Below, piece by piece: positions 24,741 to 33,679 of a stretch of 64,000 bases of DNA. A program made the translations under genes and the position numbers. This stretch comes from Chryseobacterium phosphatilyticum (GTDB taxonomy: Bacteria > Bacteroidota > Bacteroidia > Flavobacteriales > Weeksellaceae), in assembly GCF_002899825.2 (NCBI RefSeq), contig NZ_PPED02000002.1, forward strand, positions 286,159-350,158, read 5' to 3'. The notes under the pieces were generated by a model. The model was given only the letters and a program-made list of their open reading frames with translations, searched no databases and was not told the DNA's origin. Numbering within the stretch: the first letter of the stretch is position 1; the number at the start of each line of letters is the position of its first letter.

Positions 24741-25943
24741 TCAGATTGTTTTTTTATGATGTTGATTCAACTTTGAAATAATCGCTGCTGAAACCGCGAT
24801 TCCAATGAAATTGGTTACTGATCGTGCCTCATTCATAAAACGGTCTACACTATACAGCAGGGCCAGATCTGTTACCGGAATTTTTCCAAATCTGCTGAGT
24901 GTAAACATAAGAGCTAAAAAACCTGATCCCGGTACACCAGAAGCTGTTTTCGAAGCCAGTGAAATAATAACGAAAAGCCAGAAATAATCTGTTGTCGTAA
25001 GAGATATATTATAGAACTGAACCAAAAAGATACATGAGATAGAAAGGTAAATACAGGCTCCCGCCAGATTAAAATTATATCCTAAAGGAATAACAAAACG
25101 AAGAATTTTCCGGTCATACCCTTGAGATTCCATTTTATCAAAGATCATCGGAAAAGCCGTTTTGGAAGAGGAAGTAGCTACCACAAGGATAATTTCTTCT
25201 TTAATGCTGATTAAAAAATCCCATAGACTGATCTTAAACAAAGAAGTGACCACACCCAGGATTCCGAAAATAAAAACAAGGCAGGCAAGGTACACCGTGG
25301 CAACCACTTTACTCAGGGGGAGAAGGGTATTGATTCCATAGACCGCAATTCCGTATGAAATATTACAGAAAATAACAATAGGAAGAAAAATGTACACATA
25401 CTTTATCAGTTTGAAAAACAGGTTTTTTCCTTCATCTAAAATGTGGATAAGTTTATTTTTCATCCCCGAAAGCCCAATGGCGATCCCAGCCGAAATAGAA
25501 ATAAGAAGAAAAATTACATAATTGCTGATATGTAAAGGGTTGGTAGAATGGCTCAAAAAATGCCGGGGAATTTCTCTGCGGATTACTGTAGCAGAAATTC
25601 CCGTATCAGCACCGGGTTTGAGAAGAAGACCAAATCCTAGTCCCAATACAATACTTACAGAAGTAATAACCAGGAAATAGAGGATCATTTGCCCTACTAC
25701 TTTAAAAGCATTTTCGACACTGAAAATATAACTCACCCCATACGTAACGGCAATGAAAATAACAGGAACAATAAGAACTTCAAGAAGCATAAAAAAGTAA
25801 TGGCTAACCTGTTCAAGATGTTTACCGACCTCAGGAAAATAATATCCTGTTAATGCACCACAAATAATCGCTGTGAATGCGTACAGGCTAAGATTTTTAA
25901 GATAAGAATCGGTAAACGTTTTTTGCTTGGTTAAGGAACTCAT
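24741..25943 (-). CDS. Dicarboxylate/amino acid:cation symporter (DAACS/SDF family)
   Basis: A 400 aa inner-membrane protein with about eight helices and two re-entrant loops. Recognisable family motifs: serine-rich loop VVATSSSKTAFP near residue 257, GVPGSGF, and the transport-site segment DRFMNEARSVTNFIG. The usual NMDGT sodium/substrate motif reads NLAGA here (about residue 292), and the FMDxxRT segment has N and S in place of D and T, so substrate or ion coupling may differ from glutamate/C4-dicarboxylate carriers. The ATG at 25943 is preferred to a GTG one codon earlier. Downstream of a CitMHS gene. Confidence 0.8.
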   Translation of the reverse strand: MSSLTKQKTFTDSYLKNLSLYAFTAIICGALTGYYFPEVGKHLEQVSHYFFMLLEVLIVPVIFIAVTYGVSYIFSVENAFKVVGQMILYFLVITSVSIVLGLGFGLLLKPGADTGISATVIRREIPRHFLSHSTNPLHISNYVIFLLISISAGIAIGLSGMKNKLIHILDEGKNLFFKLIKYVYIFLPIVIFCNISYGIAVYGINTLLPLSKVVATVYLACLVFIFGILGVVTSLFKISLWDFLISIKEEIILVVATSSSKTAFPMIFDKMESQGYDRKILRFVIPLGYNFNLAGACIYLSISCIFLVQFYNISLTTTDYFWLFVIISLASKTASGVPGSGFLALMFTLSRFGKIPVTDLALLYSVDRFMNEARSVTNFIGIAVSAAIISKLNQHHKKTI

Positions 25944-25996
25944 CACAATTTTTATAAAGTAAGAATACGAAATTAGTAAATAGTTATGATAAGAAG

Positions 25997-26024
25997 TGGA
26001 AGTTATTTCGTTCGAAGACTTCCA
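25997..26024 (-). terminator. Hairpin between transporter genes
   Basis: TGGAAGT ... ACTTCCA arms with an inner TTCG/CGAA pair. It follows the CitMHS gene stop; no strong U-run, so it may be a partial terminator or processing site. Confidence 0.4.
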
Positions 26025-26042
26025 GCCTCCATCTTCCTGACC

Positions 26043-27329
26043 TTAAATAATCTGCAGCGCTAAAGCCCCCAGCAACATCACAATTGATGATCCGATCGCC
26101 CATTTTAAAGTAAATTTTAAATGATCCGAAAATTCAACACCGGCCAATGATACCAATAAATAGGTGGAAGGAACCAAAGGGCTCAGCAAGTGTGAAGCCT
26201 GGCCTACAAGACTCGCACGTCCCAGAATATCAGGAGGTATTCCCAACTGATGTCCTGTTGCGGTAATGACTGGTAAAATTCCAAAATAATAAGCATCATT
26301 AGTAAGGAAAAAAGTAAGTGGAACACTAAATACGGCGGTAATAACATTCAGATAACCACCCCAGCTTTGAGGAACAATATTAATGATGCTGTTTCCCATA
26401 GCCTGCATGATGCCCGTACCATTAAGAATTCCGGTGAAAATTCCTGCCCCGAAGATCATTCCGGCAACTGATAACGCATTGCCTGCGTGTTTGGAGATGA
26501 TTTTCTGCTGATCTTTCAGTTTCGGATAATTGATGACAGAAGCAATACAGAAAGCGATCATAAAGGCGATTCCCAATGGCATCAGATCAAGAATCATGAC
26601 GACTAAAAGAATAATAGTAAGGATCAGGTTGACTATAATCAATTTCGGACGACGCATAGCCGGATCCACTTCTCCTACAATATCCTGCGGATTGTATCGG
26701 GTATATTTTCCATGTTTACTGATTCTTTTTCTTTCCTTTACGCCCAGGATATAGGCTACGATGAATACCCATGCCAGCCCGATCAGCATCACCGGAATCA
26801 TAGGAACAAATATTTCGGTGTGTCCCAATTTCAAAGAACTCATTACCCTTGCAGTAGGGCCTCCCCAGGGTAAAATATTCATGATGCCGCCTGAAAGCAT
26901 AATAATACAGGTCAGTACGAGAGGGTTCATTCCTTGTTTTTTATACAGAGGAAGCATAGCAGCTACAACGATGATGTAGGTAGAAGATCCATCACCATCT
27001 AATGAAACCAGTGTGGTAAGGATAGCTGTTCCGATGGTCGTTTTTACCGGATTGTCTCCTACAGCTTTTAAAATAGCATTGACCAGGGGTTCAAAAAGTC
27101 CGGTGTCAATCATCAGACTGAAATAAAGTATGGCAAAAATCAGCATCACTCCCGTAAGGGCAATTTCTTTTACACCTTCTTTCATCATTTTCCCAAGATC
27201 AGGGCCAAAGCCGGCGACAAAGGCTATAAGAACGGGAACAAGAACCAAAGCAGTAAGAGGAGTCAGTTTTTTGTTCATAATGAGAATCATGAAAATGAAA
27301 ATCATGATGAAACCAAGAAATGTTAGCAT
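26043..27329 (-). CDS. CitMHS family citrate:metal/proton symporter
   Basis: A 428 aa inner-membrane carrier with about twelve helices. It matches the CitMHS family of metal-citrate:H+ symporters: MLTFLGFIMIFIFMILIM at the start, SLDGDGSSTYIIV, ILPWGGPTARVMSSLKL, and FLTNDAYYFGILPVI. An in-frame upstream start would add a poorly conserved 34-residue tail; the ATG at 27329 matches family practice. Followed by DAACS, preceded by DUF2490 at 27355. The LytTR pair upstream is the likely controller. Confidence 0.9.
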   Translation of the reverse strand: MLTFLGFIMIFIFMILIMNKKLTPLTALVLVPVLIAFVAGFGPDLGKMMKEGVKEIALTGVMLIFAILYFSLMIDTGLFEPLVNAILKAVGDNPVKTTIGTAILTTLVSLDGDGSSTYIIVVAAMLPLYKKQGMNPLVLTCIIMLSGGIMNILPWGGPTARVMSSLKLGHTEIFVPMIPVMLIGLAWVFIVAYILGVKERKRISKHGKYTRYNPQDIVGEVDPAMRRPKLIIVNLILTIILLVVMILDLMPLGIAFMIAFCIASVINYPKLKDQQKIISKHAGNALSVAGMIFGAGIFTGILNGTGIMQAMGNSIINIVPQSWGGYLNVITAVFSVPLTFFLTNDAYYFGILPVITATGHQLGIPPDILGRASLVGQASHLLSPLVPSTYLLVSLAGVEFSDHLKFTLKWAIGSSIVMLLGALALQII

Positions 27330-27354
27330 AGTTATCGATTTATGAGTGATGTTT

Positions 27355-28041
27355 TTATTGATTTTTCTTTCTCCAGTCAAAGGAGTTCCTGAAGCCGATA
27401 TAGGCATAATTATCTGTTCTGAAGCTTCCAAGCTGATTAATGTAAGCCAGTTCTATAGCAGAAGCTTTGCTTATCTTTATTCCAAGTCCTGCAGTAATAC
27501 GGTTGCTGTCGAATATATCTGTTTTGGTAGCGTTGATTCGGATTTCATTTTTTAAAATACCATAATATTTTCCAACCTTCCCGAAAGGAATCCTCATGGA
27601 GAGAAGATACCTTAGCCTTACTTTAAATTCATCCGGATTTGTCAGGAAACGTTCTTCCACACGAAACCGATGGTTTACCAATGTTCGTCCGATGTGTCCT
27701 GTCAGGGTAACCTGTTGAAAAGGTCTTGTTTCATATCGGGTTACTTTCTCTCTTTTTGAATTATAAGAGTTTAATATAAGAAACATCCCTCCTGCACCGG
27801 CTTCTACACCGGGAGCAACTTCATGTTCCAGATAGGCATTGACAAGAAATAATCTTCCATCTCCCGCAAGATCAAATGATCTGTATTGAGAAAGGGCCGT
27901 TAAAGTAGTCTTATCGCTCAGCTTAGAATTCATGATGTATTGATACCACATATTGTAATTATCAATACTTTGGCTTTTTACCCTAAGACTGTTGATAAGA
28001 ATCAATAAAAAAGTGACGATTAATTTTATAGTAAGATTCAT
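27355..28041 (-). CDS. DUF2490 outer-membrane protein
   Basis: A 228 aa protein with signal peptide (MNLTIKLIVTFLLILINSLR). The mature part has paired amphipathic strands (RPFQQVTLTGHIGRTLVNHRF, FKVRLRYLLSMRIPFGK) and ends with an aromatic strand, the DUF2490 beta-barrel type (quoted in pieces: GHIGRTLVNHRFRVEERF). Probably an outer-membrane component of the transport operon below it, starting 25 bases before the CitMHS gene. ATG at 28041 is preferred to one six codons upstream. Confidence 0.75.
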   Translation of the reverse strand: MNLTIKLIVTFLLILINSLRVKSQSIDNYNMWYQYIMNSKLSDKTTLTALSQYRSFDLAGDGRLFLVNAYLEHEVAPGVEAGAGGMFLILNSYNSKREKVTRYETRPFQQVTLTGHIGRTLVNHRFRVEERFLTNPDEFKVRLRYLLSMRIPFGKVGKYYGILKNEIRINATKTDIFDSNRITAGLGIKISKASAIELAYINQLGSFRTDNYAYIGFRNSFDWRKKNQ

Positions 28042-28069
28042 ATAATATTTGATTAACATTGAAGTCTTT

Positions 28070-28077
28070 CAAATATA
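28070..28077 (-). promoter_or_regulatory. -7 box for the DUF2490-CitMHS-DAACS operon
   Basis: Minus strand TATATTTG (TAnnTTTG) 29-36 bases upstream of the operon's first ATG. Confidence 0.5.
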
Positions 28078-28096
28078 TTTATTAGAAGAAGCGGCT

Positions 28097-28111
28097 ATTG
28101 AATTTTTCAAT
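28097..28111. promoter_or_regulatory. ATTGAA-N3-TTCAAT palindrome between divergent promoters
   Basis: A 15-base inverted repeat between the two facing -7 boxes. Its location suggests an operator, perhaps for the LytTR regulator, but LytTR sites are usually direct repeats, so this is a guess. Confidence 0.35.
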
Positions 28112-28158
28112 CAATGGCAGTTTTTATCAACGAACTGCATTTTGAGATAAAAAGATGG

Positions 28159-28166
28159 TATATTTG
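28159..28166 (+). promoter_or_regulatory. -7 box for the histidine kinase gene
   Basis: TATATTTG, 27-34 bases before the ATG at 28193. The TTTG nearest upstream is 14 bases away, too close for a standard -33. Confidence 0.5.
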
Positions 28167-28192
28167 ATAAAGCTCAAAATAGGAGTTAAAAT

Positions 28193-29305
28193 ATGTTTTT
28201 AATTGTAAATTTTGTAATCATATTGTTGATTATCAGGATCTTGTTTAGTGGAAAGATTCTTGAAAGTTTGATGAAGTACCGTTGGAAATTTTTATTGAGG
28301 TTTCAGCATATTTTTTTCTTTTTTGTCTTCATTCTGATCACTTATTTTACCGAAAACTACTTTCTTGATTCTTATGAATTGATTTGGAGTATTATTTTGA
28401 ATGTAATTTTTAACATTGGGATCTATTATTTGGTGTATTATTATCTGGTTCCTTATTTTTATTTATCAAATAAGTATCCTGAGTTTATATTATATGCTTT
28501 AATCTGTTTTTTAGTTTCCAGTCTTTTTAGAATTCTATGGGAACCGGCAGTATTCGAAATGGATTTTTCTCCGAAAGGCTATCATATAGGCTTTCTGTAT
28601 AATGTGTATATTTCTCAGGGAATTGTTATTCTTGTCGCTTCCTTTTTGGGAATTACCAAAGATAAATTTCTGATAGAGCAGGACGTGATAGAGCTTGGTG
28701 AAGAAAAAGAACAGCTGTATCTGGACCTTCTGAAGTCTAAACTCAACCCGCATTTTTTGTTGAATACCCTCAATAATATGTACGCCAATAGTTTCACTTA
28801 TTCTGAGAAAACTTCAGATTCTATTTTGCAGTTGAGTAAGCTTTTACAGTATATTATTTATGATAGTGGCAAAGAAAAAATAAGTGTCGCTCAGGAGTTT
28901 TCTTCTTTGAAAGCGCTAGCTTCTTTATACCAGCTGAAGTATAATAACCGGCTTGATATTACATTGGATATTCCCGGGCAGGAAGAATTTGATATTGTGG
29001 AAATTCCGCCTTCGATATTACTTACTTTATTCGAAAATGCATTAAAGCATTCTGCTATAGGAGAGGATGAGAACAGCTTTATTAGACTGTCATGCAGAAT
29101 CGAACAGTCCGAATTGATTTTTAAAATTATTAATTCAGTCACTCAATATCAGAGACATTCTGTTGAAACAGGTTATCATGGGTTGGGAAATGATGCGGTT
29201 ATTCATATATTAGAAAAATTTTATCCCGGATGTTTTGATTTTATTTCAGAACCGGAAAAAAATGACCAGTATAAAATTATTTTAAAAATTAAAGTAAATG
29301 GCTAA
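28193..29305 (+). CDS. LytS-type sensor histidine kinase
   Basis: A 370 aa inner-membrane kinase. Four to five membrane helices fill residues 1-155. The His_kinase dimerisation motif KSKLNPHFLLNTLNN places the phosphorylated histidine at H187, and the ATP-binding N-box is ENALKHS at 281-287. It lacks the large extracytoplasmic sensor domain seen in some relatives. The reading frame overlaps the response regulator start by 8 bases, so the pair is translationally coupled. It likely senses a substrate or metabolic cue for the divergent transport operon. Confidence 0.9.
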   Translation: MFLIVNFVIILLIIRILFSGKILESLMKYRWKFLLRFQHIFFFFVFILITYFTENYFLDSYELIWSIILNVIFNIGIYYLVYYYLVPYFYLSNKYPEFILYALICFLVSSLFRILWEPAVFEMDFSPKGYHIGFLYNVYISQGIVILVASFLGITKDKFLIEQDVIELGEEKEQLYLDLLKSKLNPHFLLNTLNNMYANSFTYSEKTSDSILQLSKLLQYIIYDSGKEKISVAQEFSSLKALASLYQLKYNNRLDITLDIPGQEEFDIVEIPPSILLTLFENALKHSAIGEDENSFIRLSCRIEQSELIFKIINSVTQYQRHSVETGYHGLGNDAVIHILEKFYPGCFDFISEPEKNDQYKIILKIKVNG

Positions 29306-29990
29306 TCTAACAGTAGTAAATGTTGATGATGAATATCCGGCATTGCAGCTGGTCAAGCAATATTGTACCCGGATGGAAGGGGTAGAACTGCTGGCATCGT
29401 TTCAGGACCCTGAAAAGGCACTCGAATTCCTTACAGCCAATCAGGTAGATCTGGTTATTTTCGATATCAACATGCCCCGGATCAACGGGGTGGAGCTTCT
29501 CCAACAACTTCCTTACCGCCCTCTTTGTATTTTCCTGACTTTGGAAGTGAAGTATGCTGTAAAGGCATTTGAACTGGATGTCGTTCATTACCTGGTAAAA
29601 CCTGTGGATTTTGATACCTTTAAAAAAGCCATTCATAAAGCAAAAGATTTTTTGCATTTTAAAAATTCAGCCAGTCAGCAGGAAGATTATATCATGTTCA
29701 AATCTAATTATGTGATGAATAAAGTCTTCTTAAAAGATATTCTCTGGATTCAGGGTTTTGGAGAATATATTACCCTGATCACCTCATTAAAAAAGTACAT
29801 GATCCTAGAGAGAATGTCTAATTTTGAAGAGAAATTTCAAAGTTTCGGATTTATCAGAATCCATAAATCCTATATTGTATTATCATCCCACATCAAATCC
29901 TATGATTCTCACCATGTACATCTGAATGGAGGAGAGCAGCTTCCGCTGGGCAGGACTTATAAAAAGTTGGTCAAAGAGTATCTCGGTTGA
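29298..29990 (+). CDS. LytTR-type response regulator
   Basis: A 230 aa regulator. The receiver domain (1-120) has the acidic pair D10/D11, phosphoacceptor D56 in VIFDINMP, T81 and K101. The LytTR DNA-binding domain spans about 130-228 (FGEYITLITSLKKYM, FIRIHKSYIV, LPLGRTYKKLV). It works with the overlapping kinase. Probable target: the divergent DUF2490-CitMHS-DAACS operon. Confidence 0.92.
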   Translation: MANLTVVNVDDEYPALQLVKQYCTRMEGVELLASFQDPEKALEFLTANQVDLVIFDINMPRINGVELLQQLPYRPLCIFLTLEVKYAVKAFELDVVHYLVKPVDFDTFKKAIHKAKDFLHFKNSASQQEDYIMFKSNYVMNKVFLKDILWIQGFGEYITLITSLKKYMILERMSNFEEKFQSFGFIRIHKSYIVLSSHIKSYDSHHVHLNGGEQLPLGRTYKKLVKEYLG

Positions 29991-30014
29991 TTACTGAAAA
30001 GGGGTGGAAAAGAA

Positions 30015-30043
30015 AAAAGTTCACTTAAATAAAGTGAACTTTT
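30015..30043. terminator. Bidirectional terminator between convergent genes
   Basis: 12-bp stem AAAAGTTCACTT / AAGTGAACTTTT with a 5-base loop; A-run on one side and T-run on the other fit both strands. Confidence 0.85.
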
Positions 30044-30071
30044 AAATATTTTAATTGTTAAGAGTCATATG

Positions 30072-32459
30072 CTAGCTTTTTCCAGCTGCCTGCATTGGAT
30101 TAACCTTTCCGGTTGAGCCCCCTCTCACAGAACCTCCGTCCTGTTTTTGTTTGAATAACTGAAATTTGGAAACTTCTGCATTTCCACCTGTATTGCTCCA
30201 GAAATTATTGGAAGTATCTATATCTGCAGTTTCCTTCATCGGATCAAGTTGGATAGATGCCAGCTTTTTATCAAAATAATAGGTTTTAGAAACCTTTTGT
30301 TCATTCAGTCTCCAGATCTGCGCAGAAGATTTATCATATAATTTGGTGCCATCTTCAAAAGTAAATTCAAGGATAATAGGCATTACAAGACCTCCTTTGT
30401 TTGCAAAATCAATCTGGTAAGCGGTAATATTTTTAAACTTATCTTTATCTTTTGCATCTAATGGAAGAGAAGCTTCCGTTTTGATTGAATATTCTTTATT
30501 GTTATCCACTTTTTCCTGTCCTCTGTCATATCGGTAGTAGAAATCCTGAGCTTCTTTATCTTTGTCAACATAGAACGTAATGTTTTTGTCTTCTCTGTTT
30601 CTGATTTTTGAAATGTCATCAAAGCTGCTGGCCAAAGGCTTTTCAACCTGATATTTTACTTCAGCCGCTGCTTTTGGATTGGTTTCCAGGTTAGGGGTCG
30701 CTACCGTTACTTTATCAATGGCGATATCTACAGGATCTGTTCCGTAGAACCATCCTCTCCAGAACCAGTCGAGGTCTTCACCACTGGCATCTTCCATCGT
30801 ACGGAAAAGATCCGCAGGTTCAGGATGTTTGAAAGCCCATCTTTTGGCATATGTTTTAAATGCTTTATCAAATAGCTCTCTTCCCATGATGGTTTCACGA
30901 AGAATATTCAATCCTGTAGCAGGTTTTGAATAGGCATTCGGACCATACTGAACAATATTTTCTGAATTGCTCATAATAGGCTCCAACTGGTCTTTCGGAA
31001 GTTTCATATAGTCAACAATCGTCCATGCCGGTCCTCTTTTGGAAGGGAATTTATTATCCCATTTTTCTTCCGTAAGGTATTCTGTGAATGTATTCAACCC
31101 TTCATCCATCCATGCCCATTGTCTTTCATCTGAGTTGATGATCATTGGGAAAAAATTATGTCCTACTTCATGGATAATAACTCCGATCATTCCGTTTTTA
31201 GTCCCTTCAGAATACGTTCCGTCTTTTTCGGTTCTTCCGAAATTAAAACAAATCATTGGATATTCCATTCCGCTGGCCGCTTCTACAGATTGAGCTACCG
31301 GATATGGATAAGGAATCGTAAATTCTGAATATGTTTTAATGGTATGAGCTACGGCTTTTGTAGAAAACTTTCTATAAAGACCATAAGATTCTTTAGGATA
31401 AAAGCTCATTGCCATTACTTTGTTGTTGTTTTCAGGAATTGTGACACGCATTCCGTCCCACACGAATTTTCTTGAAGAAGTCCATGCAAAATCTCTTACA
31501 TTATTGGCTTCAAAAACCCATGTCTTTCTTTGTTTTGAATGATTTTTCTCTGCCTTTTTAGCCTCATCCAAGGTGACTATTTCTATCGGTTCAGAAGCAC
31601 TTTCTGCTTTTCTGTATCTTGAAAGTTGATCTGAATTTAAAACCTGATCATAATTTTTACATTCTCCCGTACCTCCTACAATATGATCTGCCGGAACGTT
31701 CATTGATACTTTAAAATCTCCGAACACCAAAGCAAATTCTCCTCTTCCTGTAAACTGATGGTTTTGCCATCCCTGAAAATCACTGTATACACACATCCTC
31801 GGATACCATTGAGCCATGGTGTACAGATCATTACCGTCTTCCGGGAAATTTTCATAGCCGCCACGACCTCCCATTTTGATCCGGTTTCCGATATTGTAAT
31901 TCCAGTCTACCTTGAAAACAAATTTTTCTCCCTTTTTCAAAACTTTTGGAAGGTCAATACGCATCATTGTTTTGTTGACTGTATATTTTAATGGAGTACC
32001 GGAAGCATCCGTTACTTTTTCAAGGTTGACCCCATAGCCATTATCTTTAACAGGAAGTTCCGTGACTTTTAATTGTTGATCGGTGGTGGTAGGACGAAGA
32101 ATACTTGAGTTGTCATATCCTGCATTTTTGATGCTTGAATGCTCATTTTCATCCAGCTGAAGCCAGATGTAATCCAGTTCGTCCGGTGAGTTATTGTAGT
32201 AGGTTACCGTTTCAGAACCTTTCAGATTTCTTTTGTCTTCATCAAGATAAGCAGAAATATTGTAGTCTGCCCTGTTTTGCCAGTATCCATGTCCGGGAGC
32301 TCCTGAAGCAGTCCTGTAAATATTGGGTGTCGGGAGAATACTTCCCAACTGTTCAAACTTGTTTCCGTGGTTGCTGCCAGGGTTATTCTGAATATTTTGT
32401 GCGGTGAAACCTGTATAGGCAAATACAGAAAGTGAAAGTATACAAACTTTTAGTTTCAT
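30072..32459 (-). CDS. M1 family zinc aminopeptidase, exported
   Basis: A 795 aa peptidase with signal peptide (MKLKVCILSLSVFAYTGFTA). Zinc site HEVGH at 430-434 followed by E453, the HExxH-18-E spacing of M1. Substrate-binding motif GMEYP at 397-401 corresponds to GxMEN. Bacteroidota M1 relatives are periplasmic; the C-terminal ~200 residues form extra beta and helical domains and end with a Gly/Ser/Gln-rich tail (QKQDGGSVRGGSTGKVNP). Convergent with the regulator gene, with a shared terminator at 30015. Confidence 0.9.
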   Translation of the reverse strand: MKLKVCILSLSVFAYTGFTAQNIQNNPGSNHGNKFEQLGSILPTPNIYRTASGAPGHGYWQNRADYNISAYLDEDKRNLKGSETVTYYNNSPDELDYIWLQLDENEHSSIKNAGYDNSSILRPTTTDQQLKVTELPVKDNGYGVNLEKVTDASGTPLKYTVNKTMMRIDLPKVLKKGEKFVFKVDWNYNIGNRIKMGGRGGYENFPEDGNDLYTMAQWYPRMCVYSDFQGWQNHQFTGRGEFALVFGDFKVSMNVPADHIVGGTGECKNYDQVLNSDQLSRYRKAESASEPIEIVTLDEAKKAEKNHSKQRKTWVFEANNVRDFAWTSSRKFVWDGMRVTIPENNNKVMAMSFYPKESYGLYRKFSTKAVAHTIKTYSEFTIPYPYPVAQSVEAASGMEYPMICFNFGRTEKDGTYSEGTKNGMIGVIIHEVGHNFFPMIINSDERQWAWMDEGLNTFTEYLTEEKWDNKFPSKRGPAWTIVDYMKLPKDQLEPIMSNSENIVQYGPNAYSKPATGLNILRETIMGRELFDKAFKTYAKRWAFKHPEPADLFRTMEDASGEDLDWFWRGWFYGTDPVDIAIDKVTVATPNLETNPKAAAEVKYQVEKPLASSFDDISKIRNREDKNITFYVDKDKEAQDFYYRYDRGQEKVDNNKEYSIKTEASLPLDAKDKDKFKNITAYQIDFANKGGLVMPIILEFTFEDGTKLYDKSSAQIWRLNEQKVSKTYYFDKKLASIQLDPMKETADIDTSNNFWSNTGGNAEVSKFQLFKQKQDGGSVRGGSTGKVNPMQAAGKS

Positions 32460-32526
32460 AACCGAAGTGATTTAATAATTGTCAAAGATAACAATAAGCG
32501 GTTGAAATTTTGAAAATATTTCACGT

Positions 32527-33108
32527 TTAGAAAGGAATTCTTTCTAATGCCATTTTAAGTGATAATGCAAATACTCCCGAGGATACAAACAGGATCCAAT
32601 CCTTTTTATTGACTTTAAAAACTTTCAGCAGGATAAATAGCAGCATTAAGATAGCGAGAACAATGACTATTTGCCCCAATTCCAAACCAATATTGAAACC
32701 TAATAAAGGAACAGCAATACTCTGACTTTTTGCAATCATAACCCTGGCTGTATTGGCAAATCCCATCCCATGAATAAGCCCAAAGATGAGGGCAAGATAG
32801 TAATTAGCACGCATCAGGGTTTGTTTTTGGTTTTTCATGACAATATTATCCAGTGAAGTCAAAACAATTGTCAATGGAATTAAAAACTCAACCCAATCAG
32901 AAGGAACTCTGAAAACATCAAGAATACTTAAGGCTAGCGTAATAGAATGGCCGATCGTAAATGCGGTTACAAGGATCAGGATTTTTTTCCAGTCACTATA
33001 AGAATAAACAGCAATTAAGGCCAGTACAAACAGCTGATGATCTAAGGCATCTAAAGAAATAATATGTTCCCAACCAAGGTGTAAATAAAAGAGAAAATCC
33101 TGCATCAT
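32527..33108 (-). CDS. HupE/UreJ-like membrane protein
   Basis: A 193 aa membrane protein with six predicted helices. It carries HupE/UreJ_2-like features: HLGWEHIISLDALDHQLF near the N-terminus (histidine-rich first helix), FTIGHSITL, and FGLIHGMGFA. Such proteins are thought to transport nickel or cobalt, though metal and direction are unproven. It is divergent from the DUF6702 gene, a common pairing in Bacteroidota. Start ATG at 33108 (a second ATG follows). Confidence 0.85.
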   Translation of the reverse strand: MMQDFLFYLHLGWEHIISLDALDHQLFVLALIAVYSYSDWKKILILVTAFTIGHSITLALSILDVFRVPSDWVEFLIPLTIVLTSLDNIVMKNQKQTLMRANYYLALIFGLIHGMGFANTARVMIAKSQSIAVPLLGFNIGLELGQIVIVLAILMLLFILLKVFKVNKKDWILFVSSGVFALSLKMALERIPF

Positions 33109-33166
33109 GGTATTAAAATATAATGCGTACGAAAATAATGATTAATTTCGGACAAATTTTATTTCT

Positions 33167-33679
33167 ATGTTAGGGTTTATGAAGAATTTTTGGTTGTTTT
33201 TGATTCTTACCTTTTGTTTATTGTCTTTTACTACAATGAAGCACCCTTACCATGTAGGTTCTGTAGAGATTAATTACAATTCAAAATCTAAAACTTTTGA
33301 AGTCACCGGAAGATTCTTCTTAGATGACCTGGAGAATGGGTTAAGTAAAAAATATGCCGGCTCTTTTCATTTTAATGATGAAAAATATAAAGCTAATATC
33401 AACGAAGCTTTACAAAAATATTGTCAGGAGTATTTTAAACTAAAAACAGATAATAAGTTTTTAAAAATGAACTATATTGGGTATGAAGAAGATCAGGAAG
33501 CTGTGAACGTCTTTCTTGAATCTGAGCCAGTATCCAGTCCTAGAAAGGTAGAAACAGCGGTAAGCTTTTTATATAATCTGTTTGATGATCAGATGAATAT
33601 TGTACATATTATTGTTGGGGGACAGCGGAAAAGCGAAAAGCTTTCATATCCCAACCGGTATATGTACCATCAGTTTTAA
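33167..33679 (+). CDS. DUF6702 family protein
   Basis: A 170 aa exported protein: hydrophobic segment at residues 6-24 then KHPYHVGSVEINYNSKSK and a beta-sandwich-like region ending VGGQRKSEKLSYPNRYMYHQF (quoted short: HVGSVEINYN). The family is conserved in Bacteroidota next to HupE-like and M1 peptidase genes; function unknown, perhaps a periplasmic partner. Its last four bases overlap the convergent AcpH-like gene. Confidence 0.7.
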   Translation: MLGFMKNFWLFLILTFCLLSFTTMKHPYHVGSVEINYNSKSKTFEVTGRFFLDDLENGLSKKYAGSFHFNDEKYKANINEALQKYCQEYFKLKTDNKFLKMNYIGYEEDQEAVNVFLESEPVSSPRKVETAVSFLYNLFDDQMNIVHIIVGGQRKSEKLSYPNRYMYHQF

